Source: JAEUJM01 sp964635055 (GTDB taxonomy: Bacteria > Actinomycetota > Acidimicrobiia > Acidimicrobiales > DATDAH01). Taken from it: a DNA stretch of 64,000 nucleotides. This document shows, one piece after another, positions 25,611-32,822 of the stretch. Under the pieces are notes generated by a model. The model made no database searches. It was not told the origin of the DNA and saw nothing but the letters and a program-made list of their open reading frames with translations. Where the stretch lies: NCBI GenBank assembly GCA_964635055.1, contig CAZWMT010000012.1:1-64000 (forward strand), written 5' to 3'. Position numbers and translations under genes: made by a program. Every line of letters starts with the position of its first letter. The first letter of the stretch is position 1.

Positions 25611-25665
25611 ACGGCACGCCACCGCGGCCATCGCGGCCCCGTGCGGGCAGCGCGGCCCGCCGGCG

Positions 25666-26154
25666 CTAGTACTGCATGAACTCGTGGACCACCCAGTAGT
25701 AGCCGCACCCCTTGGCCACACCCGTGCCGAGGTAGTTGAAGTTGCGGTTCATGATGTTGGCCCGGTGCGGTGGCGAGTTGAGGAAGGCCGTGTGGGTGGA
25801 CGACAACGACGGCCCCCGGCCCACGTTCTCGGCCAGGCTGCGCCACCGGTACGGGTTGGCCGAGGCGTAGTTGCGGCTGTGCCCGAGCGTGCAGGTCGCG
25901 GCCATGAACTCGGCCCAGGTCTGCGCGAAGTCGGACAGCCATTGGTTGGCGCCGGCGGCCGGGACGCCGTTCGACGCGCGCGACGCGTTGACCTGGTTGA
26001 ACACGGTGGTCTGGTCGGTGGACACGCACGACGCGGCCACCAGGGCCGCGCCCAGCACCAGCGCCCCGATCTTCAGCCGGGCACGCGAGCGCGGGCGCCG
26101 TGGCACCGCGCTCCGCTCGTCGTCGATCGCCCGGCTTCCCAGGAGGGTGGCCAT
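25666..26154 (-). CDS. CAP/SCP-domain lipoprotein
   Basis: This 162-residue protein has a lipoprotein signal peptide: a basic region, a hydrophobic stretch IGALVLGAALVAASC and a lipobox VAASC. A CAP (SCP/PR-1-like) domain follows, with FNQVNASRASNGV, WAEFMAATCTLGHS, SLAENVG, HTAFLNSPPHRANIMN and the terminal YYWVVHEFMQY. The His and Glu residues in LGHS, AENVG and PHR are the usual metal-binding and core residues. Its role may be sterol, lipid or metal binding, or hydrolysis outside the cell. ATG 26154 is preceded by GAAGGAG. Confidence 0.88.
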   Translation of the reverse strand: MATLLGSRAIDDERSAVPRRPRSRARLKIGALVLGAALVAASCVSTDQTTVFNQVNASRASNGVPAAGANQWLSDFAQTWAEFMAATCTLGHSRNYASANPYRWRSLAENVGRGPSLSSTHTAFLNSPPHRANIMNRNFNYLGTGVAKGCGYYWVVHEFMQY

Positions 26155-26224
26155 TCCGGTACTCCTTCTCCGCCCGCTCGAGCCGCCCCTGAACGTCGCC
26201 CCTTGCCTCCGCCCCCCGGGAAGC

Positions 26225-26671
26225 CTACCCGCGTGGGTCCGGAGCCAGCCCCGACAGCACCGCGTCCAGGGTGCGCAGGTCGGCGGTGCTGAGCGACAGG
26301 AGTGGCGCGGGTGGTTCACTCATCCGGTCGTGCAGGCGGGCGCGTGCCGCCAGGCCGGCGTCGGTGAGCTGGAGGATCTTCACCCGGCGATCCGTCGGGC
26401 TCACCAGCCGCTCGACGTAGCCGGCCTCCTCCAGCCGGTCGGCGAGGAACGTGACGTTCGACGCGTCGCACTTCCAGTCGGCGGCCAACGACCGCATGGC
26501 CTTGGGCTGGTCGGGATCGAGCGAGAGGAGCGCGTGCATGTGCGCCGGCGTGAGCCCCGCCTCGGCCGAGATGGCGAGGAAGTCGTCCTTGCGGGTCTGC
26601 ACCAGGGCGAAGATCCGCTGCCACACCTGTGACGCCAGCTCGTGCTTGGTCCCGCCCCGGCTCGCGTCCAC
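26225..26671 (-). CDS. MarR-family transcriptional regulator
   Basis: The 148-residue protein has the MarR winged helix: dimerisation helix near LASQVWQRIFAL, recognition region LTPAHMHALLSLDPDQPKAMRSLA, ADWKCDASNVTFLADRLEEAGYVER as helix-turn-helix, and the wing SPTDRRVKILQLTDAG. It is divergent from a drrAB-type ABC exporter, with a palindromic operator between them, so it most likely represses the exporter until a ligand binds. GTG 26671 is 6 nt after TAGCCT (26683-26678), so the transcript appears leaderless. Confidence 0.9.
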   Translation of the reverse strand: MDASRGGTKHELASQVWQRIFALVQTRKDDFLAISAEAGLTPAHMHALLSLDPDQPKAMRSLAADWKCDASNVTFLADRLEEAGYVERLVSPTDRRVKILQLTDAGLAARARLHDRMSEPPAPLLSLSTADLRTLDAVLSGLAPDPRG

Positions 26672-26701
26672 CCGCCCAGGCTAGCTCCGCCATTGATCAC
26701 G

Positions 26702-26756
26702 TTCAATGATTGAATGGTTAAACCCTTGACAACATTCAACAATCCGGCGGTAGGGT
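26702..26756 (+). promoter_or_regulatory. MarR operator and drrA promoter
   Basis: TTCAATGATTGAA at 26702-26714 is a perfect palindrome (5-bp arms) and TTGACAACATTCAA (26726-26739) is a second inverted pair that contains a TTGACA -35. A -10 TAGGGT at 26751-26756 follows with a 19-nt spacer, and the exporter ATG is 7 nt later. Repressor binding at either site would block the promoter. The role of MarR is inferred from gene position. Confidence 0.6.
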
Positions 26757-26763
26757 GGCGACC

Positions 26764-27774
26764 ATGACTGAGCCCGCCATCGTCGCCGAGGGCCTCGGCA
26801 AGCACTTCGGTGAGGTCGAGGCGCTGTGCGACGTCTCGTTCGCCGTCCCCCATGGCACCGTCCTCGGCCTGCTCGGGCCCAACGGCGCCGGCAAGACCAC
26901 GTCGGTGCGGGTGCTCACCACCCTCCTGCCCCCCGACGCCGGGTCGGCGCGGGTGCTCGGCCTCGACGTCACCCACGACCGCCAGGCGGTGCGGGCCTCG
27001 ATCGGCCTCGCCGGCCAGTACGCGGCGGTCGACGAGAGCCTGACCGCCCGCGAGAACCTGCAGCTCGTCGGCCGGCTCACCCACATGGGCAGAGCCGACA
27101 TCGCATCCCGCGCCACCGAACTGTTGGCCCAGTTCAACCTCAGCGACGCCGCCGACCGGCAGGTGAAGACCTTCTCCGGCGGCATGCGCCGCCGGCTCGA
27201 CCTGGCCGCCGCGCTGGTGCACCGACCGCCCGTGCTGTTCCTCGACGAGCCCACGACCGGGCTGGACCCCAAGGGCCGTGGCGACCTGTGGCTCACCATC
27301 GAGCAGCTGGTCGAGGACGGCACCACCCTCCTGCTCACCACGCAGTACCTCGAGGAGGCCGACCGCCTGGCCGACCGCATCGTCGTCATCGACCACGGCA
27401 CGGTGATCGCCGAAGGCACCTCGGCCGAGCTGAAGGGCCGCCTCGGGTCGACCGTGCTGGAGTTCGGGTTCGCCGACCGGGAGAGCACCGGTCGGGCCGC
27501 CGGCGTGCTGGAAGGGCTGGGATCGCCCTCCCTCGACGGCACCCTGCTCCGCGTCACCGTGGACGACGGCGCCCGCTCGATGCTCGCCGCGGTACGGGCC
27601 ATCGACGACGCCGGACTCGAGCCCATCACCGCGGCGCTGCGCGAGCCCACGCTGGACGACGTCTTCCTCACCCTCACCGGCCACCCGGCCGAGATGACCG
27701 CCGACGACGGCGCCGCCCCCGAGGCGGACGCCGCGCTCGACGCAGCCGCCGTCCGCGCCAAGGGAGCAGCGTGA
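26764..27774 (+). CDS. drrA: DrrA-type ABC transporter ATP-binding protein
   Basis: This 336-residue ATPase drives export of hydrophobic compounds through its membrane partner. Motifs: Walker A GPNGAGKTT, signature FSGGMRRRLDLA, Walker B VLFLDEPTTGLD, and H-like TTQYLEEAD. The insertion after the Walker A domain and the C-terminal 100-residue domain ending in LREPTLDDVFLTLTG are typical of the daunorubicin-resistance (DrrA) subfamily. The start used is ATG 26764, leaderless from TAGGGT; GTG 26755 is in frame but overlaps the -10 box. It is coupled to the permease gene by a TGATG overlap and likely controlled by the divergent MarR protein. Confidence 0.93.
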   Translation: MTEPAIVAEGLGKHFGEVEALCDVSFAVPHGTVLGLLGPNGAGKTTSVRVLTTLLPPDAGSARVLGLDVTHDRQAVRASIGLAGQYAAVDESLTARENLQLVGRLTHMGRADIASRATELLAQFNLSDAADRQVKTFSGGMRRRLDLAAALVHRPPVLFLDEPTTGLDPKGRGDLWLTIEQLVEDGTTLLLTTQYLEEADRLADRIVVIDHGTVIAEGTSAELKGRLGSTVLEFGFADRESTGRAAGVLEGLGSPSLDGTLLRVTVDDGARSMLAAVRAIDDAGLEPITAALREPTLDDVFLTLTGHPAEMTADDGAAPEADAALDAAAVRAKGAA

Positions 27775-28589
27775 TGACCACCGCCACCATCGACACCACC
27801 GGGACCCGGCTGCCCCAGCCCGTCCACGTGGCCCGCCACACCGGCGTGGCCGACGCCATGACGCTGACGTGGCGCAACCTGTTGAACCTGCGGCGCAAGC
27901 CCCAGCTCATCGTGTTCGCCACCATCCAGCCGGTCATCTTCGTGCTGATGTTCCGGTTCGTGTTCGGCGGCGCCATCACCGTCCCGGGCACCTCCTACGT
28001 GAACTACCTGATGCCGGGCATCTACATCCAGACCGTCACCTTCGGTGCCCTCACCACCGGCGTCGGCCTGGCCGAGGACATGCAGAACGGCCTCATCGAC
28101 CGCTTCCGGTCGCTGCCGATGGCCCGCTCGGCGGTGCTGGTGGGCCGCACGCTGGCCGACCTGTGCCGCAACGTCTTCGTGGTGGCGCTGATGGCCGTCG
28201 TCGGCTTCCTGGTCGGCTTCCGCATCGAGACCAACCTGGTGGCCTACCTGGCCGGGCTGGGCCTGGTGCTGCTGTTCTCGTTCGCCCTCTCGTGGATCTT
28301 CGCCTTCGTGGGCATGTACGTGGGCGACGCCGAGACCGCGCAGGCGGCATCGTTCCCCATCCTCGCCCCGCTGGTCTTCGCCTCGTCGGCCTTCGTGCCG
28401 CTCGAGACCATGCCCGGCTGGCTGCAGGCGTTCGCCGAGCACCAGCCGGTGTCGATCACCGTCGACGCGGTGCGGGCCCTCTGCCTGGGTGGCCCCACCG
28501 CCGGCCCCGTGTTCAAGGCGCTCATCTGGATCGTCGCCATCATCGCGGTGTTCGCCCCCCTCGCCGTCCGCCAGTACCGCAAGGTCTGA
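27774..28589 (+). CDS. drrB: DrrB-type ABC-2 permease
   Basis: The 271-residue membrane protein has six hydrophobic segments and the ABC-2 permease signature: LTWRNLLNLRRKPQLIVFA, VLMFRFVFGGAI, a cytosolic EDMQNGLIDRFRSLPMARSA loop that contacts the ATPase, and FASSAFVPLETMPGWLQ close to the end. Together with the upstream ATPase it forms a two-protein exporter. Its ATG overlaps the ATPase stop (TGATG), with AGGGAGC as ribosome site. Confidence 0.92.
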   Translation: MTTATIDTTGTRLPQPVHVARHTGVADAMTLTWRNLLNLRRKPQLIVFATIQPVIFVLMFRFVFGGAITVPGTSYVNYLMPGIYIQTVTFGALTTGVGLAEDMQNGLIDRFRSLPMARSAVLVGRTLADLCRNVFVVALMAVVGFLVGFRIETNLVAYLAGLGLVLLFSFALSWIFAFVGMYVGDAETAQAASFPILAPLVFASSAFVPLETMPGWLQAFAEHQPVSITVDAVRALCLGGPTAGPVFKALIWIVAIIAVFAPLAVRQYRKV

Positions 28590-28738
28590 CCCCGGCGGCG
28601 GCGCCGACTCCCACCCCGCCACCCCCACCCGCCGAACCGGCGCCCACCACCGCCACCCCGCCCGACCCGGCGCCCGATTCGGTCGCCCTGGCGACAGGAT
28701 CGGGCGCCGGAACGGGAGGCTCGGCGAGACTGGTCGCG

Positions 28739-29800
28739 ATGCCGCTCGAGATCTCCTGGTTCGCACCGTCCTGCCTGGGGGACACCGCGCGCCTCGGGGT
28801 GGCCGACCCCGAGCGGCGGGCCACGTTCGCCTACAACCGGCGCGTCGTCGGCCTGGCCGACGAGCTGGGGTTCCGCAACGTGCTCATCCCGTCGAGCTAC
28901 GTGCCCGGCATGGACCCGTGGACGCTGGCGTCGGCCCTCGGTCGCCTGACCACGACGACTCGCCTCCTGCCGGCGGTGCGGGTGGCCGAGTTCGACCCAC
29001 CCATGTTCGCCCGCGCCGCCAAGTCCCTGCAGCAGGTCATGGACGGCCGGTTGACGATCAACATCATCTCGAGCGAGCGGGCCGGCGAGACCCTCTCCTC
29101 GGAGGACCGGTACGAGCGCACGGCCGAGGCCATGGCTCTGCTGCGCTCGTTCTGGACCTCCGACCGGGTCGAACACGACGGGCGCTGGTGGCAGTACGAC
29201 CTGCCCACCACGCCCACCCACACCCGCACACCGCCGCCGATGTACTTCGGAGGCACCTCCGAGCCCGCCCGCGCCGTCGCCGCCGCCCACGCCGACTGCT
29301 ACCTCATGTGGGTCGAGGGGGTGGCGTCGATCGGCACGCTGATCGACGACCTGCGCACCCGCGCCGCCGCCCACGGCCGGACGCTGCAGTTCGGGCTGCG
29401 CACCCACGTGATCGTCCGCGAGACCGAGGATGAGGCCCGCCGGGCCGCCGCCGATCTGATCAGCGAGCTCGACCCCGAGGTCGGCCGGCGCCTGCGCGAG
29501 TCGTCCCATGACCACCGTTCCGCGGGCGTGCAGCGCCAGGACGCCCTGCGGGCCGCCGCCGGCGACGACGGGTTCGCCGAGGAGTCGCTGTGGACCGGCA
29601 TCGGCGTGGCCCGCAGCGGCGTGGGCGCGGCCATCGTCGGCGACCCCGACCAGGTCGAGGCCAAGCTGCGGGCGTACGCACGCCTGGGCATCGGCTCGTT
29701 CATCCTGTCGGGCTACCCCCTCGACGACGAGGCGCAGCGGGTGGCCGAGCTGGTGCTCCCCCGCTTCGCCAGCGAGATCGGCGCGCTCGAGTTCGCCTGA
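28739..29800 (+). CDS. LLM-class flavin-dependent monooxygenase (SsuD-like)
   Basis: This 353-residue TIM-barrel protein belongs to the luciferase-like monooxygenases and most resembles the alkanesulfonate monooxygenase branch. Evidence includes the N-terminal ISWFAPSC, WTLASALGRLTTTTRLLPAV, the active-site-region NIISSERAGE, and a C-terminal SFILSGYPLDDEAQRVAEL segment where SsuD proteins carry a similar SGYPH motif. It would use FMNH2 and oxygen to desulfonate or oxidise a small organic molecule. ATG 28739 opens the conserved domain. The 149-nt gap from the permease gene has no coding signal, so its link to drrAB is uncertain. Confidence 0.88.
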   Translation: MPLEISWFAPSCLGDTARLGVADPERRATFAYNRRVVGLADELGFRNVLIPSSYVPGMDPWTLASALGRLTTTTRLLPAVRVAEFDPPMFARAAKSLQQVMDGRLTINIISSERAGETLSSEDRYERTAEAMALLRSFWTSDRVEHDGRWWQYDLPTTPTHTRTPPPMYFGGTSEPARAVAAAHADCYLMWVEGVASIGTLIDDLRTRAAAHGRTLQFGLRTHVIVRETEDEARRAAADLISELDPEVGRRLRESSHDHRSAGVQRQDALRAAAGDDGFAEESLWTGIGVARSGVGAAIVGDPDQVEAKLRAYARLGIGSFILSGYPLDDEAQRVAELVLPRFASEIGALEFA

Positions 29801-29938
29801 ACGTCGGCGCTTCGACGGGTTCCGACCCTCCCATGGGGGTCCCGGGTGGTCAGCGGGGCTGCAGCTCGAGGAACCCGGCGGCGGCGAAGCCCTGGTCGAA
29901 CGCGAGGGCCTCGCGCAGGCGCCGATCGTGCATCCCTG

Positions 29939-30796
29939 TCAGCCGGCGGCGAGGAGGCGGCCTTGGAGGTCGGTGGCCAGGTAGGTGAGCTGGTCCCTCG
30001 TCCATTCCTGGCCGGACTGCGGGTCGTAGGCGCTCGGCAGGTCTACGCCCTCGGGCACGGCGGCGCCGTCCATGCCCGCGGCCTGACTGACGAGCGTGCA
30101 GCGCACGGCATGGTCCTGGAAGGCGATGACGCCGACCTGGCCGAGCTCCACCCCCTGTTGCTCGGCGAGGGTGACGGCCTTCTCGGCCACGCCGGCGGTG
30201 GAGAGGTAGACGACCTCGCCGTCGGAGCCGGTGTCGGGGTCGATCGACGTGATGTCCCCCACGCCCGACTCGGCGAGCAGGTCGGCGACCTCCCACTGGG
30301 CGAACACGGGGACGGGGTGCTCGGCCACGAAGTCCTCCACCACCTGGGCGAGCTCCTCGTTGACGGGTCCGGGGCTCAGGGTGCCGTCGGCGGCGACCCG
30401 GTTGCCGAAGGCGTAGACGACCAGGCTGTCGACCTCGTCGTCGGCAACGGTCGGCGGGCTCATGGCCACGAGCGGGTCGGTGAACACGGCGTCGAGGCCG
30501 ACGAGGGCCTCGAACTGCGCCACGCCGTCGGCGCCCAGCCCGTCGACGAGGGACCGGGCGAGGGCGGCGTCGCCGAGCTCGTCGGTCCAACGCGCCACCA
30601 GGCCGTCGGCGAAGGTGGCTGGTGCGGTGGTCGACGTGGTCGTGGTCGCCTCCTCGGTCGACGCCTCCTCGGTCGCTCCTGCAGTGGCGGGCTCGACGGT
30701 CGGCGCCGAGGAGCCGGCGTCGTCGGAGCCTCCCGCGCCCCCGCAGGCGGTGAGCAGGACGACCAGGGCCAGCGATCCCCCGAGCCCCCGCCGCAC
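29939..30796 (-). CDS. Lipoprotein of unknown function
   Basis: The 285-residue product (from GTG 30796) starts with a basic residue pair, a hydrophobic stretch and the lipobox LLTAC, followed by a Ser/Thr/Glu-rich linker. The remaining 200 residues are acidic and look like a soluble alpha/beta domain (LVVYAFGNRV, VPVFAQWEVADLL, VGVIAFQDHAVRC). The QGRLLAAG end and single Cys are unremarkable. An earlier in-frame start at 30838 would put 14 residues before the signal. I cannot place the family. It is on the same strand as the SLH protein gene and 61 nt downstream of it. Confidence 0.6.
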   Translation of the reverse strand: MRRGLGGSLALVVLLTACGGAGGSDDAGSSAPTVEPATAGATEEASTEEATTTTSTTAPATFADGLVARWTDELGDAALARSLVDGLGADGVAQFEALVGLDAVFTDPLVAMSPPTVADDEVDSLVVYAFGNRVAADGTLSPGPVNEELAQVVEDFVAEHPVPVFAQWEVADLLAESGVGDITSIDPDTGSDGEVVYLSTAGVAEKAVTLAEQQGVELGQVGVIAFQDHAVRCTLVSQAAGMDGAAVPEGVDLPSAYDPQSGQEWTRDQLTYLATDLQGRLLAAG

Positions 30797-30857
30797 GCCG
30801 CCACCGTGGCGACAGCCGCCGCTCGTCACCGCCGCCACCGTCCCCGCGGTGCGGCGC

Positions 30858-32639
30858 CTACCCGGCGAGGTTCACCCCGGGCGAGACCATGAACGCGTGG
30901 GCCATCACCGCGAGCTGCTGGCGCTTCACCTCGTTGGCCGGCCGGAAGGTGCCGTCGCGGAAGCCCTCGGTGATGCCCTCGTCGACCAGCCACTCGATGG
31001 CCAGGAAGCTGGGGCTCGACGGCGGGACGTCGCTGAAGGTCGCCGTCCCCGGCGTCACGAACAGCGGGTCGCCGGCCAGGGCGTACAGCGAGCGCGCCAC
31101 CTGCTGGCGCTTGACGGTGTTGCGGGGCCGGAAGGTGCCCGGGCCCGACCCGGTCATGAGGCCCTCGTCCACCGCCCATTCGATCTCGGCGTAGAACGAG
31201 TTCGAGGGGGGGACGTCGCCGAACGTCGGGGTGACCGGCGGCGTGAAGGCAGGCCGGTCGGCGAGCCGGTAGAGCACGCGGGCCATCTGCTGGCGCTGGA
31301 CCGGGTCCTTCGGGCGGAACCGGCCGCCGGCACCCTTGAGGATGTTCTCGCTGTTGATCCACTCGATGGGGCCGGACGCCGCGCTCGACGCCGCCACATC
31401 GGTGAACGACGAGCCTCGGGGACCGCACCCGGCCTGGTAGAAGTAGAGGAAGGCGTCTTTGTTGGAGCGCAACGGGTTCGCCTTCGACGAGAACACGATC
31501 ATGCGGCCGTCGCCGGAGATCACCGGGTTGTCGCTGTGCAGCAGGCCGCTCGCGGTGATGACCGGGAGCACGCCGGCCTGGCCCACCTCGGCGGTGTACA
31601 CGTTGCGCGTGCCGTCGTCGGCTCGCGGGTGGTCGACGCTGTCGCTACCGAACACCACTCGGGTCCCGTCGGCGTCCGTGGTCGGCGTGGTGTTGGCGCC
31701 GGCGATCGTGTCGGTGAGCTGGGACGTCTGCGTGCTCGTGACCGAACGGCGGAAGATCTCGAAGTTGCCGTCGGGGTTGCCACCCGTGGGGTCGTTCTGC
31801 GAGGCGAAGACCACCTGGGTGCCGGCCGCGTTGATGTCCGGGCTGGTGTTGGTCACCGCCAGCGACTGCGACAGCTGCACGATGCTCGGCCCCGAGGGGT
31901 CGGCGACGAACAGCTCGCTGTTGCCGTCGGCGTTGCCCGTCGCGGGGACCAGGTTTCGGCTGGACGTGAAGGCGATGCGGTTGCCGGTCTGGTTGGCCGA
32001 GGGGTTGCGCAGGTCCCCCGAGCCGGTGGTGGTCGTGATCTGGACCAGGCCGGACCCGTCGGCGTTGACCCGGAAGAGCTCGTGGTTGTGGTCGGCATTG
32101 GCCCCGGTGAGGTCGGCGTCGCCGCGGAAGGCGATGCGGTTGCCGTCACCGGTCAGGCTGGGCTCGGCCACCGTGAATCCGCCGGCGTTGTCGGTGAGCT
32201 GCGTGAGGGTCTCGGTGGCGACGGTGTAGACGAAGAGCTGGTCGTCGTTGTCCGGGTTCTCACCGAGGTAGTCGGCGGCGGCGATGAACGCCACCTTCGC
32301 GCCGGCGTCGTCGATGGTCACGGCGCTGTTGCCGGCGCCACCCCCCGTGGAGTCGGTGATCTGGGTGACCTGGTCGGTGGCCCGGTCGACGAGGAACACC
32401 TCGAAGTTGTGGTCGGGGTTGCCGCCCGTGAGGTCGTAGCTGCCCACGAACGCCACCCGGCTGCCGTCGGCGTCGACAGCAGCCCGACCGTTGGGTGCCC
32501 CTTGCGACTGGTTGGCACCGGACCCGACCTGCTCGCGCACGACGCACGCCGGCGCAGCCGCGCTCGGCCCGGCGGTGGTGGCGACGAGCACACCGGCGAG
32601 GAGCGCGCCGGCGACGACCATTCCCACTGGCTTCCTCAT
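30858..32639 (-). CDS. Secreted WD40-like propeller protein with three SLH domains
   Basis: The 593-residue protein has a signal peptide (MRKPVGMVVAGALLAGVLVA, cleaved near SAAAP) and repeated TolB/WD40-like blades, each with a pattern such as VDADGSRVAFVG and NFEVFLVDRATDQVTQIT (about residues 35-400). The C-terminus has three S-layer homology domains: SFTDVAASSAASGPIEWINS, TFGDVPPSNSFYAEIEWAVD and TFSDVPPSSPSFLAIEWLVD, each followed by an FRP motif (RFRPKDPVQRQQMAR, TFRPRNTVKRQQVAR, TFRPANEVKRQQLAV). SLH domains anchor proteins to secondary cell-wall polymers, so it is a cell-surface protein. Seven-blade count is approximate. Confidence 0.88.
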   Translation of the reverse strand: MRKPVGMVVAGALLAGVLVATTAGPSAAAPACVVREQVGSGANQSQGAPNGRAAVDADGSRVAFVGSYDLTGGNPDHNFEVFLVDRATDQVTQITDSTGGGAGNSAVTIDDAGAKVAFIAAADYLGENPDNDDQLFVYTVATETLTQLTDNAGGFTVAEPSLTGDGNRIAFRGDADLTGANADHNHELFRVNADGSGLVQITTTTGSGDLRNPSANQTGNRIAFTSSRNLVPATGNADGNSELFVADPSGPSIVQLSQSLAVTNTSPDINAAGTQVVFASQNDPTGGNPDGNFEIFRRSVTSTQTSQLTDTIAGANTTPTTDADGTRVVFGSDSVDHPRADDGTRNVYTAEVGQAGVLPVITASGLLHSDNPVISGDGRMIVFSSKANPLRSNKDAFLYFYQAGCGPRGSSFTDVAASSAASGPIEWINSENILKGAGGRFRPKDPVQRQQMARVLYRLADRPAFTPPVTPTFGDVPPSNSFYAEIEWAVDEGLMTGSGPGTFRPRNTVKRQQVARSLYALAGDPLFVTPGTATFSDVPPSSPSFLAIEWLVDEGITEGFRDGTFRPANEVKRQQLAVMAHAFMVSPGVNLAG

Positions 32640-32822
32640 CCGCGCAGTATCGGCCGTGCGCCGTGCGCCGTGCAACCGTGTGTGCACGGATTCCGAGGCG
32701 CACCCGACCGGCGACACCCAGCCCAGCCGGTCCTGGGCGACGCCGGGATCGGGTGCATCGACCACGACGACGTCGGAGCCCGACCGTCACCCGCGGGCGG
32801 GCGATCACCTAGCCTCCGCGCC

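Noticed and set aside
28590..28738. Pro-rich open region between drrB and the monooxygenase gene
   Set aside because: The CCxCC-rich composition gives open frames by chance. No start codon with signal and no domain.
30462..32822. Open frame continuing upstream of the sulfatase
   Set aside because: It runs antisense through the lipoprotein and SLH genes and has no recognisable domain. The sulfatase starts at ATG 32823.
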